This document shows, piece after piece, positions 1 through 5,202 of a stretch of DNA of 5,202 nt. The translations under genes were made by a program, and so were the position numbers. Origin of the DNA: Gammaproteobacteria bacterium (lineage in GTDB: Bacteria; Pseudomonadota; Gammaproteobacteria; Pseudomonadales; Halieaceae); assembly GCA_018222695.1 (NCBI GenBank), contig JAAEZV010000136.1:1-5202 (forward strand), read 5' to 3'. The notes under the pieces are model-generated. The model saw only the letters and a list, made by a program, of their open reading frames with translations, did no database searches and was not told where the DNA came from. The stretch's first letter is position 1; the number at the start of each line of letters is the position of its first letter.

Positions 1-277
1 CGAGCCCGCCGAGATCTTTGGCTTGGACGTGGGCTCACTGGAGATCGGCGCTCAGGCCGACATGGTGCTGATTAACCCCGACGCACTCGATGGTTGGCAG
101 CCCGACCAGACCCGCAAGCTCGAGTACCGCGAGATCTTTGGTCACGAGCAGATGGTGAACCGGCCCGAGGGCATCGTGGATTCGGTGTACATCAACGGCG
201 TGGTGGCATGGAAAGACGGCGCCGCGCAGGCAGCGTTGGGCCACCAAACATTGGGCCGCGCGCTGCGGGCCGCCTGA
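1..277 (+). CDS. N-acyl-D-amino-acid deacylase-type amidohydrolase, C-terminal part
   Basis: Only the last 91 residues are present. The first complete codon is at 2-4, the frame is open to the left edge, and the stop TGA is at 275-277. The visible part reads PAEIFGLDVGSLEIGAQAD, then MVLINP, then YREIFGHEQMVNRPEG and VYINGVVAWKDG, ending LGRALRAA. This is the usual tail of the metal-dependent amidohydrolase superfamily. The sheet formed by 'G.l..G.qADmvl..p' and 'v..VyinGvvaw.dG' is the small composite beta-domain that follows the TIM barrel. The YRE..GHEQMVNR wording and the LGRALRA end resemble enzymes of the D-aminoacylase / N-acyl-D-amino-acid deacylase group (COG3653-like), which hydrolyse N-acylated D-amino acids. 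The metal-binding histidines would lie upstream of the window, so substrate and activity cannot be judged. A TTG at 23 is in frame but is an internal codon. The next gene on the same strand begins about 70 bp later, so co-transcription is possible but not shown. Superfamily assignment is firm; the subfamily is inferred. Confidence 0.85.
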   Translation, partial: EPAEIFGLDVGSLEIGAQADMVLINPDALDGWQPDQTRKLEYREIFGHEQMVNRPEGIVDSVYINGVVAWKDGAAQAALGHQTLGRALRAA

Positions 278-318
278 TTGCGATGCCCCACTATGACGCC
301 CAGACACCGCGGGGCGCT

Positions 319-347
319 TTGACAACCGCTTAGCAGTGCGGTGTGCT
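319..347 (+). promoter_or_regulatory. Candidate sigma70 promoter for the phospholipase D gene
   Basis: TTGACA at 319-324 is a perfect -35 hexamer. At 17 bp spacing the matching -10 would be TGTGCT (342-347), which agrees with TATAAT at only three of six positions. Transcription would start near 354. That would exclude the GTG 336 and ATG 348 starts and favour the TTG at 378, which has GAGAGAG (365-371) six bases upstream. The weak -10 keeps this tentative. Confidence 0.3.
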
Positions 348-1934
348 ATGGATATGTGTTCCCCGAGAGAGTCGACTTTGCCCCTGCCCCGCGCCACGTT
401 TACGCGGGTTTTCTCAAGGGTCCGCTCGCCGCGCGGCCTGTGGGCCATTTGCCTCAGTCTTTTCTTAACTGCCTGCGCATCGGCCCCTCAAGTCGCAGAC
501 AAATCGACTAGCCAATTCGACGACCCCGCACCGGCAGCCTCGCCGCTGGTGACGCTGGCGACGTCCGAACCGAACTCCGGTATTCGGCTGCTGGCTGACC
601 CCAGCGAGGCGCTGCAGAGCCGGCTGCAACTGGCGGCACTCGCCACGACTACCCTCGATATTCAGTACTACCTGTGGCAGGGCGACAACAGTGGCCTCGC
701 GTTGACCCACGAAGTACTACAGGCCGCCGATCGCGGCGTGCGGGTGCGGATACTGCTTGACGATATCTACCACTCGGGCCGAGACAGCGCCTATCAGACG
801 CTGGACGCGCACCCCAACGTAGAGGTGCGGCTGTTTAACCCCATGGGTAACCGCGGTGCCGCCAAGCAGGCGAACTACGCGTTTAAAAAATCCACCCTGA
901 ACTACCGCATGCACAACAAGATCTTTTTGGTCGACGGCGTGGCCGCGGTGCTGGGTGGCCGCAACATTGGCGATGAGTACTTTGGGCAGGACCCGAGCTT
1001 TAATTTTCAGGACATGGACGCGATCGCCCTGGGTGACGTGGCTGCCGAGGCTGGCAACGCCTTTGATCTTTTCTGGAACGCGGAACTCGCCTTCCCTGTT
1101 GAGGTGCTGAACAGCAGCCCGGAAGCAATGCCCACCGCCACACAGACTGCGGTGTTGGCCGCCGCGCGGGAGCGCGTCACGCCCTCAGGTGAAGAAGACA
1201 ACGCGGCCGCCACAGCGGCTTGGCTGAGTGCGCTATCCAGTGACCTGTTGTGGACCGACGCCCGCATCATTGTTGACCGGCCGGACCGGAGTACCGAGCA
1301 ACCCGACTCCGCCTTCATGTCACTGATTGAAGACCCCAGCTTGCGTCCCGAAAAATCCATGGTGATTCAAACCGCCTATTTGATCCCCAATGGCCCGACG
1401 ATGGGCAATATCGAGGCAATGGGCGCTCAGGGCGCGAGCATGAAGATCCTCACCAACTCAGCGCTGTCGAATAACCACAACTCGGTGCATGCCTTTTATG
1501 TGCCCTATCGCAAGCGTTTGATTGAGGCCGGTGTGGATCTGTACGAGGTGCAGGGCAACGGCAGCCTCGCGGGCTATCTCGACCGCGTAGGCGAGGATGG
1601 CCGCGCCGGCTTGCACACCAAAGCCATGGTCTTTGACCAGCGCGTGTCGATCATCGGCTCTTACAACATGGACCCGCGCTCTCGGGTGTGGAACTCCGAG
1701 ATAGCACTGGTAGTCGATGACGCCGGCTTTGCCGCTGAGGTACTTGAGGAGATGGCGCGGGACTTTACACCTGATGCCGCGTGGCGCCTAACGCTTGATG
1801 ACAACGGCAAGCTGCTGTGGTCGGGTGAGTCAGGTGGCGAGCCGGTTCAGTTCAGCAAGGACCCGGGCACCACTTGGTGGACACGTTTTGTGTGGGGCGT
1901 GATGCGCATCTTCCCGCTGGAGAACGAGCTCTAG
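348..1934 (+). CDS. Phospholipase D family lipoprotein, ClsC-like (cardiolipin synthase C type)
   Basis: This is a complete two-HKD phospholipase D superfamily protein of 528 residues counted from ATG 348. The first catalytic motif is HNKIFLVD (H189, K191, D196) followed by GGRN (203-206). The second is HTKAMVFD (H423, K425, D430) followed by GSYNMDPRS (437-445). LDIQYYLW (about 103-110), RGVRVRILLDD (129-139) and DFTPDAAWR (472-480) are typical of the YmdC/ClsC branch. In E. coli that enzyme makes cardiolipin from phosphatidylglycerol and phosphatidylethanolamine. The length is somewhat above the roughly 470 residues of E. coli ClsC. A basic stretch and a hydrophobic run lead into the lipobox LTAC (Cys43), so the protein should be an acylated lipoprotein. 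The residue after the Cys is Ala, not Asp, which by the Lol rule points to the outer membrane with the active site in the periplasm. The start is uncertain: GTG 336, ATG 348, ATG 354 and TTG 378 are all in frame and none has a strong ribosome site. The lipobox is kept whichever is used. No ymdB-like gene is adjacent. Donor and acceptor lipids are inferred; it could be another phosphatidyltransferase or a phospholipase. Confidence 0.9.
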   Translation: MDMCSPRESTLPLPRATFTRVFSRVRSPRGLWAICLSLFLTACASAPQVADKSTSQFDDPAPAASPLVTLATSEPNSGIRLLADPSEALQSRLQLAALATTTLDIQYYLWQGDNSGLALTHEVLQAADRGVRVRILLDDIYHSGRDSAYQTLDAHPNVEVRLFNPMGNRGAAKQANYAFKKSTLNYRMHNKIFLVDGVAAVLGGRNIGDEYFGQDPSFNFQDMDAIALGDVAAEAGNAFDLFWNAELAFPVEVLNSSPEAMPTATQTAVLAAARERVTPSGEEDNAAATAAWLSALSSDLLWTDARIIVDRPDRSTEQPDSAFMSLIEDPSLRPEKSMVIQTAYLIPNGPTMGNIEAMGAQGASMKILTNSALSNNHNSVHAFYVPYRKRLIEAGVDLYEVQGNGSLAGYLDRVGEDGRAGLHTKAMVFDQRVSIIGSYNMDPRSRVWNSEIALVVDDAGFAAEVLEEMARDFTPDAAWRLTLDDNGKLLWSGESGGEPVQFSKDPGTTWWTRFVWGVMRIFPLENEL

Positions 1935-1980
1935 GCGCTGACTGCTCTCCATACCCGCAACGCACAAAGCAGCCGGGCAC

Positions 1981-2010
1981 AAAAAAGCGGGGGCCAACAT
2001 CACCCCCGCT
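1981..2010 (-). terminator. Rho-independent terminator of the cydAB operon
   Basis: A perfect 8-bp GC-rich stem pairs 1986-1993 with 2003-2010 (AGCGGGGG / CCCCCGCT) around a 9-nt loop. On the minus strand it is followed at once by a run of T (complement of the A run at 1981-1986). It begins about 22 nt after the cydB stop. In the plus direction no T run follows the stem, so it is a poor terminator for the converging phospholipase D transcript. The rest of the 98-bp gap (1935-2032) shows no gene. Confidence 0.9.
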
Positions 2011-2032
2011 CACGGCTTCTAATCCCCCAGGA

Positions 2033-3025
2033 TTATTCGTACGAGAGTTCGGTGGCCTTGCCAGAGAACACTCGGTGTACGTACAGAGTGTAACCCAATA
2101 TGGCGGGTAATGTGATGATCGCGCCCCAAAAGATAAATTGCAGGGATTCCGTGGCCGCTGCGGCCTCCCACAGGGTCATACGGCCAATCACGATATCGGG
2201 ATAGATGCTGTAGGCCAGGCCAATCGCGGCCATCAGGCAGATGACCATCAGCGCCACAAAAATGAACCAGCCGTAGCCCGCATGCAGCACCTTGGGGCGG
2301 CGTAGCATCCAGTCCATGCCGACGATTGCAAGCGCGCAGCTCATGGGAATGGGCAAGAGGCCAATCGCATCGGGCAGCTTGAACCAACGGTCGGCAATCT
2401 CCTGACTCACCAGCGGTGTGGCGATCGACACCAGCAACAGCGCAAAGGCCATGGGCGGTAGCGCTAAGCGACACCAATGCGCGGCTTTATCAAACAGTTC
2501 ATCTTCGGTTTTGATCAGCAGCCATGCGCCACCCAACATGATGTAGAGCGCCGGGAGGGTGAGCGAGATCAAAATAGAAAATGCGACGCTGATGGCGTCA
2601 CCAGAAAGGCCGGTAATGTAAGCACCGAGCATCCAGCCCTGGGCCATCGAAGCCATCAGTGAACCGAGCGCAAACAGCTTGTTCCACATGGGTTGGCGGT
2701 GGTCGGCAGATTTCACACGAAAGTCGAAGGCCGCGCCCCTGAGAATGAGCCCCACCAGCATAATGGTGACGGGGATATAGAGCGCAGTCAGGATAATGCC
2801 GTGGGCCTTGGGAAAGGCGATCAGCAGCACCCCTACCCCCATCACGATCCAGGTCTCGTTGGCGTCCCAGAAGGGTCCGATCGAAGCGATCATGGTGTCC
2901 TTCTCGGTGTCGGTGCCAAAAGGCAGCAACATGCCGACGCCCAGATCAAACCCATCGAGAATCACATAGAGCAGCAGCGACAAGCCCATCGCCGACACAA
3001 AGAAAAGCGGCAGCGCTTCACTCAC
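2033..3025 (-). CDS. cydB: Cytochrome bd-type quinol oxidase subunit II (CydB/CioB)
   Basis: This is the 330-residue integral membrane partner of CydA, which stabilises the haem-bearing subunit in the quinol:oxygen oxidoreductase. The N-terminus reads SEALPLFF, then a membrane segment into DGFDLGVGMLLPF (residues 24-36). GPFWDANETW follows (50-59, with the conserved W-D-x-N), then LRGAAFDFR (95-103). All are signature CydB stretches. About eight hydrophobic segments follow one another to the end, as expected, and the length is normal for the short CioB class (about 335). I chose GTG at 3025-3023 because the protein then begins just before the first membrane helix. It also overlaps the cydA stop in a GTGA arrangement, and AGGGA (3037-3033) lies seven bases upstream. 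The frame stays open a further 80 codons to 3265 inside cydA, but that extension is Arg/Gly/His-rich and does not resemble CydB. The four-base overlap implies translational coupling to cydA. No CydX-like small gene follows before the terminator. Confidence 0.96.
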   Translation of the reverse strand: MSEALPLFFVSAMGLSLLLYVILDGFDLGVGMLLPFGTDTEKDTMIASIGPFWDANETWIVMGVGVLLIAFPKAHGIILTALYIPVTIMLVGLILRGAAFDFRVKSADHRQPMWNKLFALGSLMASMAQGWMLGAYITGLSGDAISVAFSILISLTLPALYIMLGGAWLLIKTEDELFDKAAHWCRLALPPMAFALLLVSIATPLVSQEIADRWFKLPDAIGLLPIPMSCALAIVGMDWMLRRPKVLHAGYGWFIFVALMVICLMAAIGLAYSIYPDIVIGRMTLWEAAAATESLQFIFWGAIITLPAILGYTLYVHRVFSGKATELSYE

Positions 3026-4374
3026 GCGGTGGTCCCTACCAGCGGCGTACCCAGCGGATTGGAATCTTCCTCGAGGGACTTGGCTGGCTTCACCGCCATA
3101 ATCCGCAGCGCCTTCATGTAGGCGATCATCAGCGCCAAATACAGACCCACGTAGCCAAACAGCGTGCCCGCTAACGTGGCTGACGGGTGCTGCGCGACCA
3201 CCTCGGTCGTGGACACCAAGCCCTGCACAATCCAAGGCTGGCGGCCGATTTCGGTCACGTACCATCCTGCCACGCTGGCGACCCAGCCCGAGAAGGTCAT
3301 GAGCGATACCGCCTGCAGCGCAAGGTTACTCAGCTTGCCGCGGCGGAACAGCTGCCACACGCCCCACCAGGACACCAGCAGCATCAGCGTGCCGACGCCG
3401 GTCATCACGCGGAAGGACCAGAACACCGGCGCTACGGGCGGGTGCTCGGCGAAATCATTGAGGCCTTTTACCTCACCGTCGAGCTCGTGGGTGAGAATCA
3501 GGCTCGCAGCATTGGGGATCTTCAACGCATAGCGGGTCTCACGGGCTTCCTCATCGGGTATACCGACGATCGTGAACCCGGCGCCCTTCTGGGTCTCCCA
3601 GATGCCTTCCATCGCCGCCACTTTGGCGGGCTGGTGCTCAAGGGTGTTCAGACCGTGCAGGTCGCCCGCCAAAATCTGCAGTGGGATCACCAGCGCGGCG
3701 GTGTAAATGCCAGACTTCAGGACCAACTTGGTCGCGGGGCCATCTACACCCTTGCGGATGCGGTAGGCACACACACCTGCCACCAAGAACGCCGAGGTCA
3801 GCAGACTCGCGAGCATCATGTGCGTAAAGCGGTACGGGAACGAGGGATTAAAGATAATCGCCGACCAGCTCTCGGCAAAGAACTGCCCTTCGCGGATCTC
3901 ATAGCCTGCGGGCGTATGCATCCAGGAGTTGAGCGCCAAGATCCAGAAGGCCGACAGCGAGGTGCCAAAGGCGACCAAGAAAGTCGAAATCAAATGGGTG
4001 CGGTTGGACACACGCTGCTTACCAAAGAGCATGATGCCGAGGAACGAAGCCTCCAGGAAAAACGCGGTCAGCACCTCATAACCCAGCAAGGGGCCCGCAA
4101 TGTTGCCGGTGCGCTCCATAAAGCCCGGCCAGTTGGTGCCGAACTGAAAGCTCATGGTAATGCCCGACACAACGCCCAAGGCGAAGGTCAGCGCATACAC
4201 CTTGACCCAAAAGTTATAGGCGTGCTCCCAGTACATGTTGCCGGTCTGGGTGTAGCGCACACGGAAGAACAGCAAAAACCACCCCAGCCCGATCGTAATG
4301 GTCGGGAACAGGATGTGAAACGTGATGTTCGCTGCAAACTGGATGCGCGAGAGTACAAACGGGTCGAGTTCCAT
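3022..4374 (-). CDS. cydA: Cytochrome bd-type quinol oxidase subunit I, short Q-loop class (CydA/CioA)
   Basis: This 450-residue catalytic subunit oxidises quinol at the periplasmic face and reduces oxygen at a haem b595/d site in the inner membrane. About nine membrane segments are visible. By alignment to remembered E. coli positions, haem ligands are H20 (E. coli H19), H185 (H186), M324 in FRVMTG (M393) and E375 before GRQPW (E445). Proton-path glutamates are E100 and E108 (E99, E107). The quinol-site pair K251 and E256 in KVAAMEGIWET matches K252 and E257. From E256 to M324 is 68 residues, against 136 in E. coli, so the long C-terminal Q-loop insertion is absent. This is the form called cyanide-insensitive oxidase (CioA) in Pseudomonas and relatives. 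The ATG at 4374 has AGG (4383-4381) six bases upstream and gives the standard N-terminus. It is the first gene of a two-gene operon with cydB. Actual cyanide resistance and quinol preference cannot be read from sequence. All key residues are present, so the enzyme should be active. Confidence 0.96.
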   Translation of the reverse strand: MELDPFVLSRIQFAANITFHILFPTITIGLGWFLLFFRVRYTQTGNMYWEHAYNFWVKVYALTFALGVVSGITMSFQFGTNWPGFMERTGNIAGPLLGYEVLTAFFLEASFLGIMLFGKQRVSNRTHLISTFLVAFGTSLSAFWILALNSWMHTPAGYEIREGQFFAESWSAIIFNPSFPYRFTHMMLASLLTSAFLVAGVCAYRIRKGVDGPATKLVLKSGIYTAALVIPLQILAGDLHGLNTLEHQPAKVAAMEGIWETQKGAGFTIVGIPDEEARETRYALKIPNAASLILTHELDGEVKGLNDFAEHPPVAPVFWSFRVMTGVGTLMLLVSWWGVWQLFRRGKLSNLALQAVSLMTFSGWVASVAGWYVTEIGRQPWIVQGLVSTTEVVAQHPSATLAGTLFGYVGLYLALMIAYMKALRIMAVKPAKSLEEDSNPLGTPLVGTTA

Positions 4375-4399
4375 GGGGCACCTATTTCATTGGCCGCGA

Positions 4400-4405
4400 A
4401 ATATA
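4400..4405 (-). promoter_or_regulatory. Candidate -10 element upstream of cydA
   Basis: Read on the minus strand this is TATATT, five of six matches to TATAAT, 26 bp before the cydA ATG. No good -35 hexamer lies 16-18 bp upstream, so if it is used it would probably need an activator. The implied leader is under 20 nt but still includes the AGG ribosome site at 4383-4381. Confidence 0.25.
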
Positions 4406-4411
4406 CGGAAC

Positions 4412-4422
4412 TTGGGCCCCAA
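4412..4422. repeat. Perfect 11-bp inverted repeat upstream of cydA
   Basis: TTGGGCCCCAA: five perfect base pairs on either side of a single central base (4417). It is 38 bp upstream of the cydA start and just upstream of the candidate -10 at 4400-4405, a position where a bound repressor would block RNA polymerase. It matches no regulator site I can name, and an 11-bp palindrome can arise by chance. Confidence 0.4.
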
Positions 4423-4449
4423 ACGACGACGCATCGGCATGGTTTTTTG

Positions 4450-4468
4450 TCATGCATGCCATTCATGA
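4450..4468. repeat. Imperfect 19-bp inverted repeat, possible operator
   Basis: TCATGCATGCCATTCATGA pairs at eight of nine positions about a central C (4459), with arms of the form TCATGnATG. The size and symmetry fit a dimeric regulator. It lies 76 bp upstream of cydA and about 230 bp upstream of the divergent gene, so it more plausibly serves cydA. I do not recognise the regulator; it is not an FNR, Fur or CRP consensus. Confidence 0.4.
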
Positions 4469-4586
4469 GGTTTATGGGTTCAGACAAGTTAATTCCCCAA
4501 AGTTTTGCTAGTACGCCTCTGCCGTAAGGCTGGCTGTTGCCAATGTGATCGGCTGATAACGACCCGATCGGATGTGCCTAAGGTGA

Positions 4587-4627
4587 CAAATCGCTCTTAA
4601 ATGACTGAATTAAAATGACAAAAAGTT
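4587..4627 (+). promoter_or_regulatory. AT-rich candidate promoter zone for the DUF1254 gene
   Basis: This 41-base stretch is strikingly AT-rich for the window and includes TAAAAT (4611-4616), five of six matches to the -10 consensus. The best -35-like sequence upstream, GTGACA (4583-4588), is 22 bp away, which is too far for a standard sigma70 promoter. It is offered only as the most promoter-like patch upstream of the gene. Confidence 0.25.
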
Positions 4628-4683
4628 ACTGCTCAAGTAGTTTGCGAGACCCATGAGCACCGACTGAACGCCCCTTGGGCACC

Positions 4684-4690
4684 GAGGAGA
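4684..4690 (+). promoter_or_regulatory. Strong ribosome binding site for the DUF1254 gene
   Basis: GAGGAGA, with its AGGAG core (4685-4689) seven bases before the ATG at 4697, is a near-ideal Shine-Dalgarno. It fixes the start at 4697 in preference to the in-frame ATG at 4724, which has no such site. Confidence 0.85.
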
Positions 4691-4696
4691 CCTGGC

Positions 4697-5202
4697 ATGG
4701 CCTTTCTGACACCTAACATCTTGATGAGCACCGTGATCCGCCCTGCTGCCCTGGCGGCGATGGGCTGTGCGTTCATGGCCTTTAGCACATCCGCACTGGC
4801 CGACGACCACTGCCCTAGCCCGGCGCTCTCGGTACCAGAGAGCCCGATCACCACCGTAGACAAGCAAAACTACTCACTGGCCGAAACCCAAGTGATCTTC
4901 AGCGACTATGTGCGCAAGATCGCCGCGGCCACCTGCAGCGGCGGCGTGGGCCAGCTCATGCATCTGCGCAACACCCCCGACCCTACAGACCGCACCATTT
5001 TGCGCATCAACTTTGACACCATTTATTCGTTTTTGATTCTGGACCTCACCACCCCTGCGACGATTACGTTGCCCGAGGCCAATGGGCGCTACCAGAGCGC
5101 CGAGGTGCTGGATGAAGAGCACTACATCCCGTTCATCTTTGATCAACCCGGCAGTTACGAGCTCACCCAGCAGAACGTGGGCGGGCGGTACGCGATTGTG
5201 AT
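4697..5202 (+). CDS. Secreted DUF1254 domain-containing protein, N-terminal part
   Basis: The frame is open for 168 complete codons and runs off the right edge. The first 35 residues form a signal peptide: a short start, a hydrophobic run with Ala/Met/Phe, then a signal peptidase I site at SALA before DDHC. The mature protein is therefore expected in the periplasm or outside. From about residue 66 the sequence follows the DUF1254 pattern. YVRKIAAA is followed by GGVGQLMHLRNTPDPTD, then NFDTIYSF (105-112), DLTTPATITLP (116-126), GRYQS (130-134), VLDEEHY (137-143) and GSYELTQQNVGGRYAIV to the edge. The family motif is roughly N-x-D-T-x-Y-S; here x is Phe where I recall Arg often being present. 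Such proteins usually continue into a DUF1214 domain, and full length is commonly 300-500 residues, so at least half may be missing here. Biochemical function is poorly defined and I assign none. The gene is divergent from cydA and shares its upstream region. Family call is confident from motif pattern, but no search was run. Confidence 0.88.
   Translation, partial: MAFLTPNILMSTVIRPAALAAMGCAFMAFSTSALADDHCPSPALSVPESPITTVDKQNYSLAETQVIFSDYVRKIAAATCSGGVGQLMHLRNTPDPTDRTILRINFDTIYSFLILDLTTPATITLPEANGRYQSAEVLDEEHYIPFIFDQPGSYELTQQNVGGRYAIV

Larger units (their letters stand above)
4375..4696. other. Divergent intergenic region between cydA and the DUF1254 gene
   Basis: These 322 bases hold no convincing gene. 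The reading frames that cross it run out of frame into the flanking genes. It is visibly more AT-rich than its surroundings, especially 4587-4627, and contains two inverted repeats (4412-4422 and 4450-4468) with weak -10-like hexamers on both strands. No full FNR (TTGAT-N4-ATCAA) site was found, although bd oxidases are often controlled by oxygen sensors. AATGTGATC at 4542-4550 resembles a CRP/Vfr half site, but its other half is missing. The region must carry the promoters for both divergent genes. Confidence 0.8.

Noticed and set aside
297..320. Possible terminator after the amidohydrolase (CGCCC / GGGCG hairpin)
   Set aside because: The stem is only 5 bp with a 10-nt loop and is followed by just CTTT, too weak to call.
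2019..2477. Minus-strand 152-codon frame overlapping cydB
   Set aside because: Out-of-frame reading of the same strand as cydB; the cydB frame carries the conserved motifs and this one does not.
2693..3121. Plus-strand frames opposite cydB (also 2477-2662)
   Set aside because: Low-complexity, charged translations opposite conserved CydB sequence, with no ribosome site or family resemblance.
4436..4460. Hairpin GGCATG ... CATGCC with an internal T run
   Set aside because: The T run is in the loop, not after the stem, so it is not a terminator, and the 6-bp stem overlaps the better 19-bp palindrome.
4188..4487. Minus-strand small frame beginning upstream of cydA (TTG 4487)
   Set aside because: It enters cydA out of frame, has no ribosome site, and most of its length is a shadow of cydA.
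3187..4527. A 446-codon plus-strand frame opposite cydA
   Set aside because: It lies entirely antisense to a well-supported CydA and its product is rich in His, Arg, Gln and Gly with no recognisable domain. That is typical of the frame opposite a GC-rich gene.
4542..4560. CRP/Vfr-like site AATGTGATC
   Set aside because: Only the left half matches; the right half bears no resemblance to the consensus, so chance is the simplest explanation.
4547..4571. Repeated GATCGG at 4547-4552 and 4566-4571
   Set aside because: Six-base repeats are expected by chance, and no further copies or regular spacing are seen.
4610..5146. Minus-strand frames opposite the DUF1254 gene
   Set aside because: The plus-strand frame has a signal peptide, a strong ribosome site and DUF1254 motifs; the opposite frames have none of these.

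Overview
This window looks like ordinary chromosomal DNA from a GC-rich (about 60% by eye) Gram-negative proteobacterium. Three things suggest this: a lipoprotein phospholipase-D protein with a lipobox, a periplasm-directed DUF1254 protein, and a cyanide-insensitive-type cytochrome bd operon. The protein style would suit a marine or environmental gammaproteobacterium, but that placement is recalled family resemblance and not something the window proves. I see no rRNA, tRNA, CRISPR array, insertion sequence or phage gene.

Layout. Positions 1-277 (+) are the C-terminal end of an amidohydrolase of the N-acyl-D-amino-acid deacylase type. A short gap follows, and then a complete phospholipase D / ClsC-like lipoprotein gene (about 348-1934, +). 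This gene converges on the cydAB-type operon on the minus strand. The 98-bp convergent gap (1935-2032) holds a clear intrinsic terminator that serves cydB. CydB (2033-3025, -) and CydA (3022-4374, -) overlap by four bases and form a complete quinol oxidase of the short Q-loop (CioAB) class. A 322-bp divergent intergenic region (4375-4696) contains two inverted repeats and AT-rich candidate promoter elements. It separates cydA from a rightward secreted DUF1254 protein (4697 to beyond the window end).

Function. CydA and CydB together make one membrane enzyme that oxidises quinol and reduces oxygen to water. The phospholipase D protein probably remodels phospholipids from the periplasmic face of the envelope. 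The amidohydrolase and the DUF1254 protein have no visible functional link to the oxidase. No undescribed system is evident. The points most worth a second look are the operator-like palindromes between cydA and the DUF1254 gene, the absence of a CydX-type small subunit gene, and the uncertain start of the lipoprotein gene.
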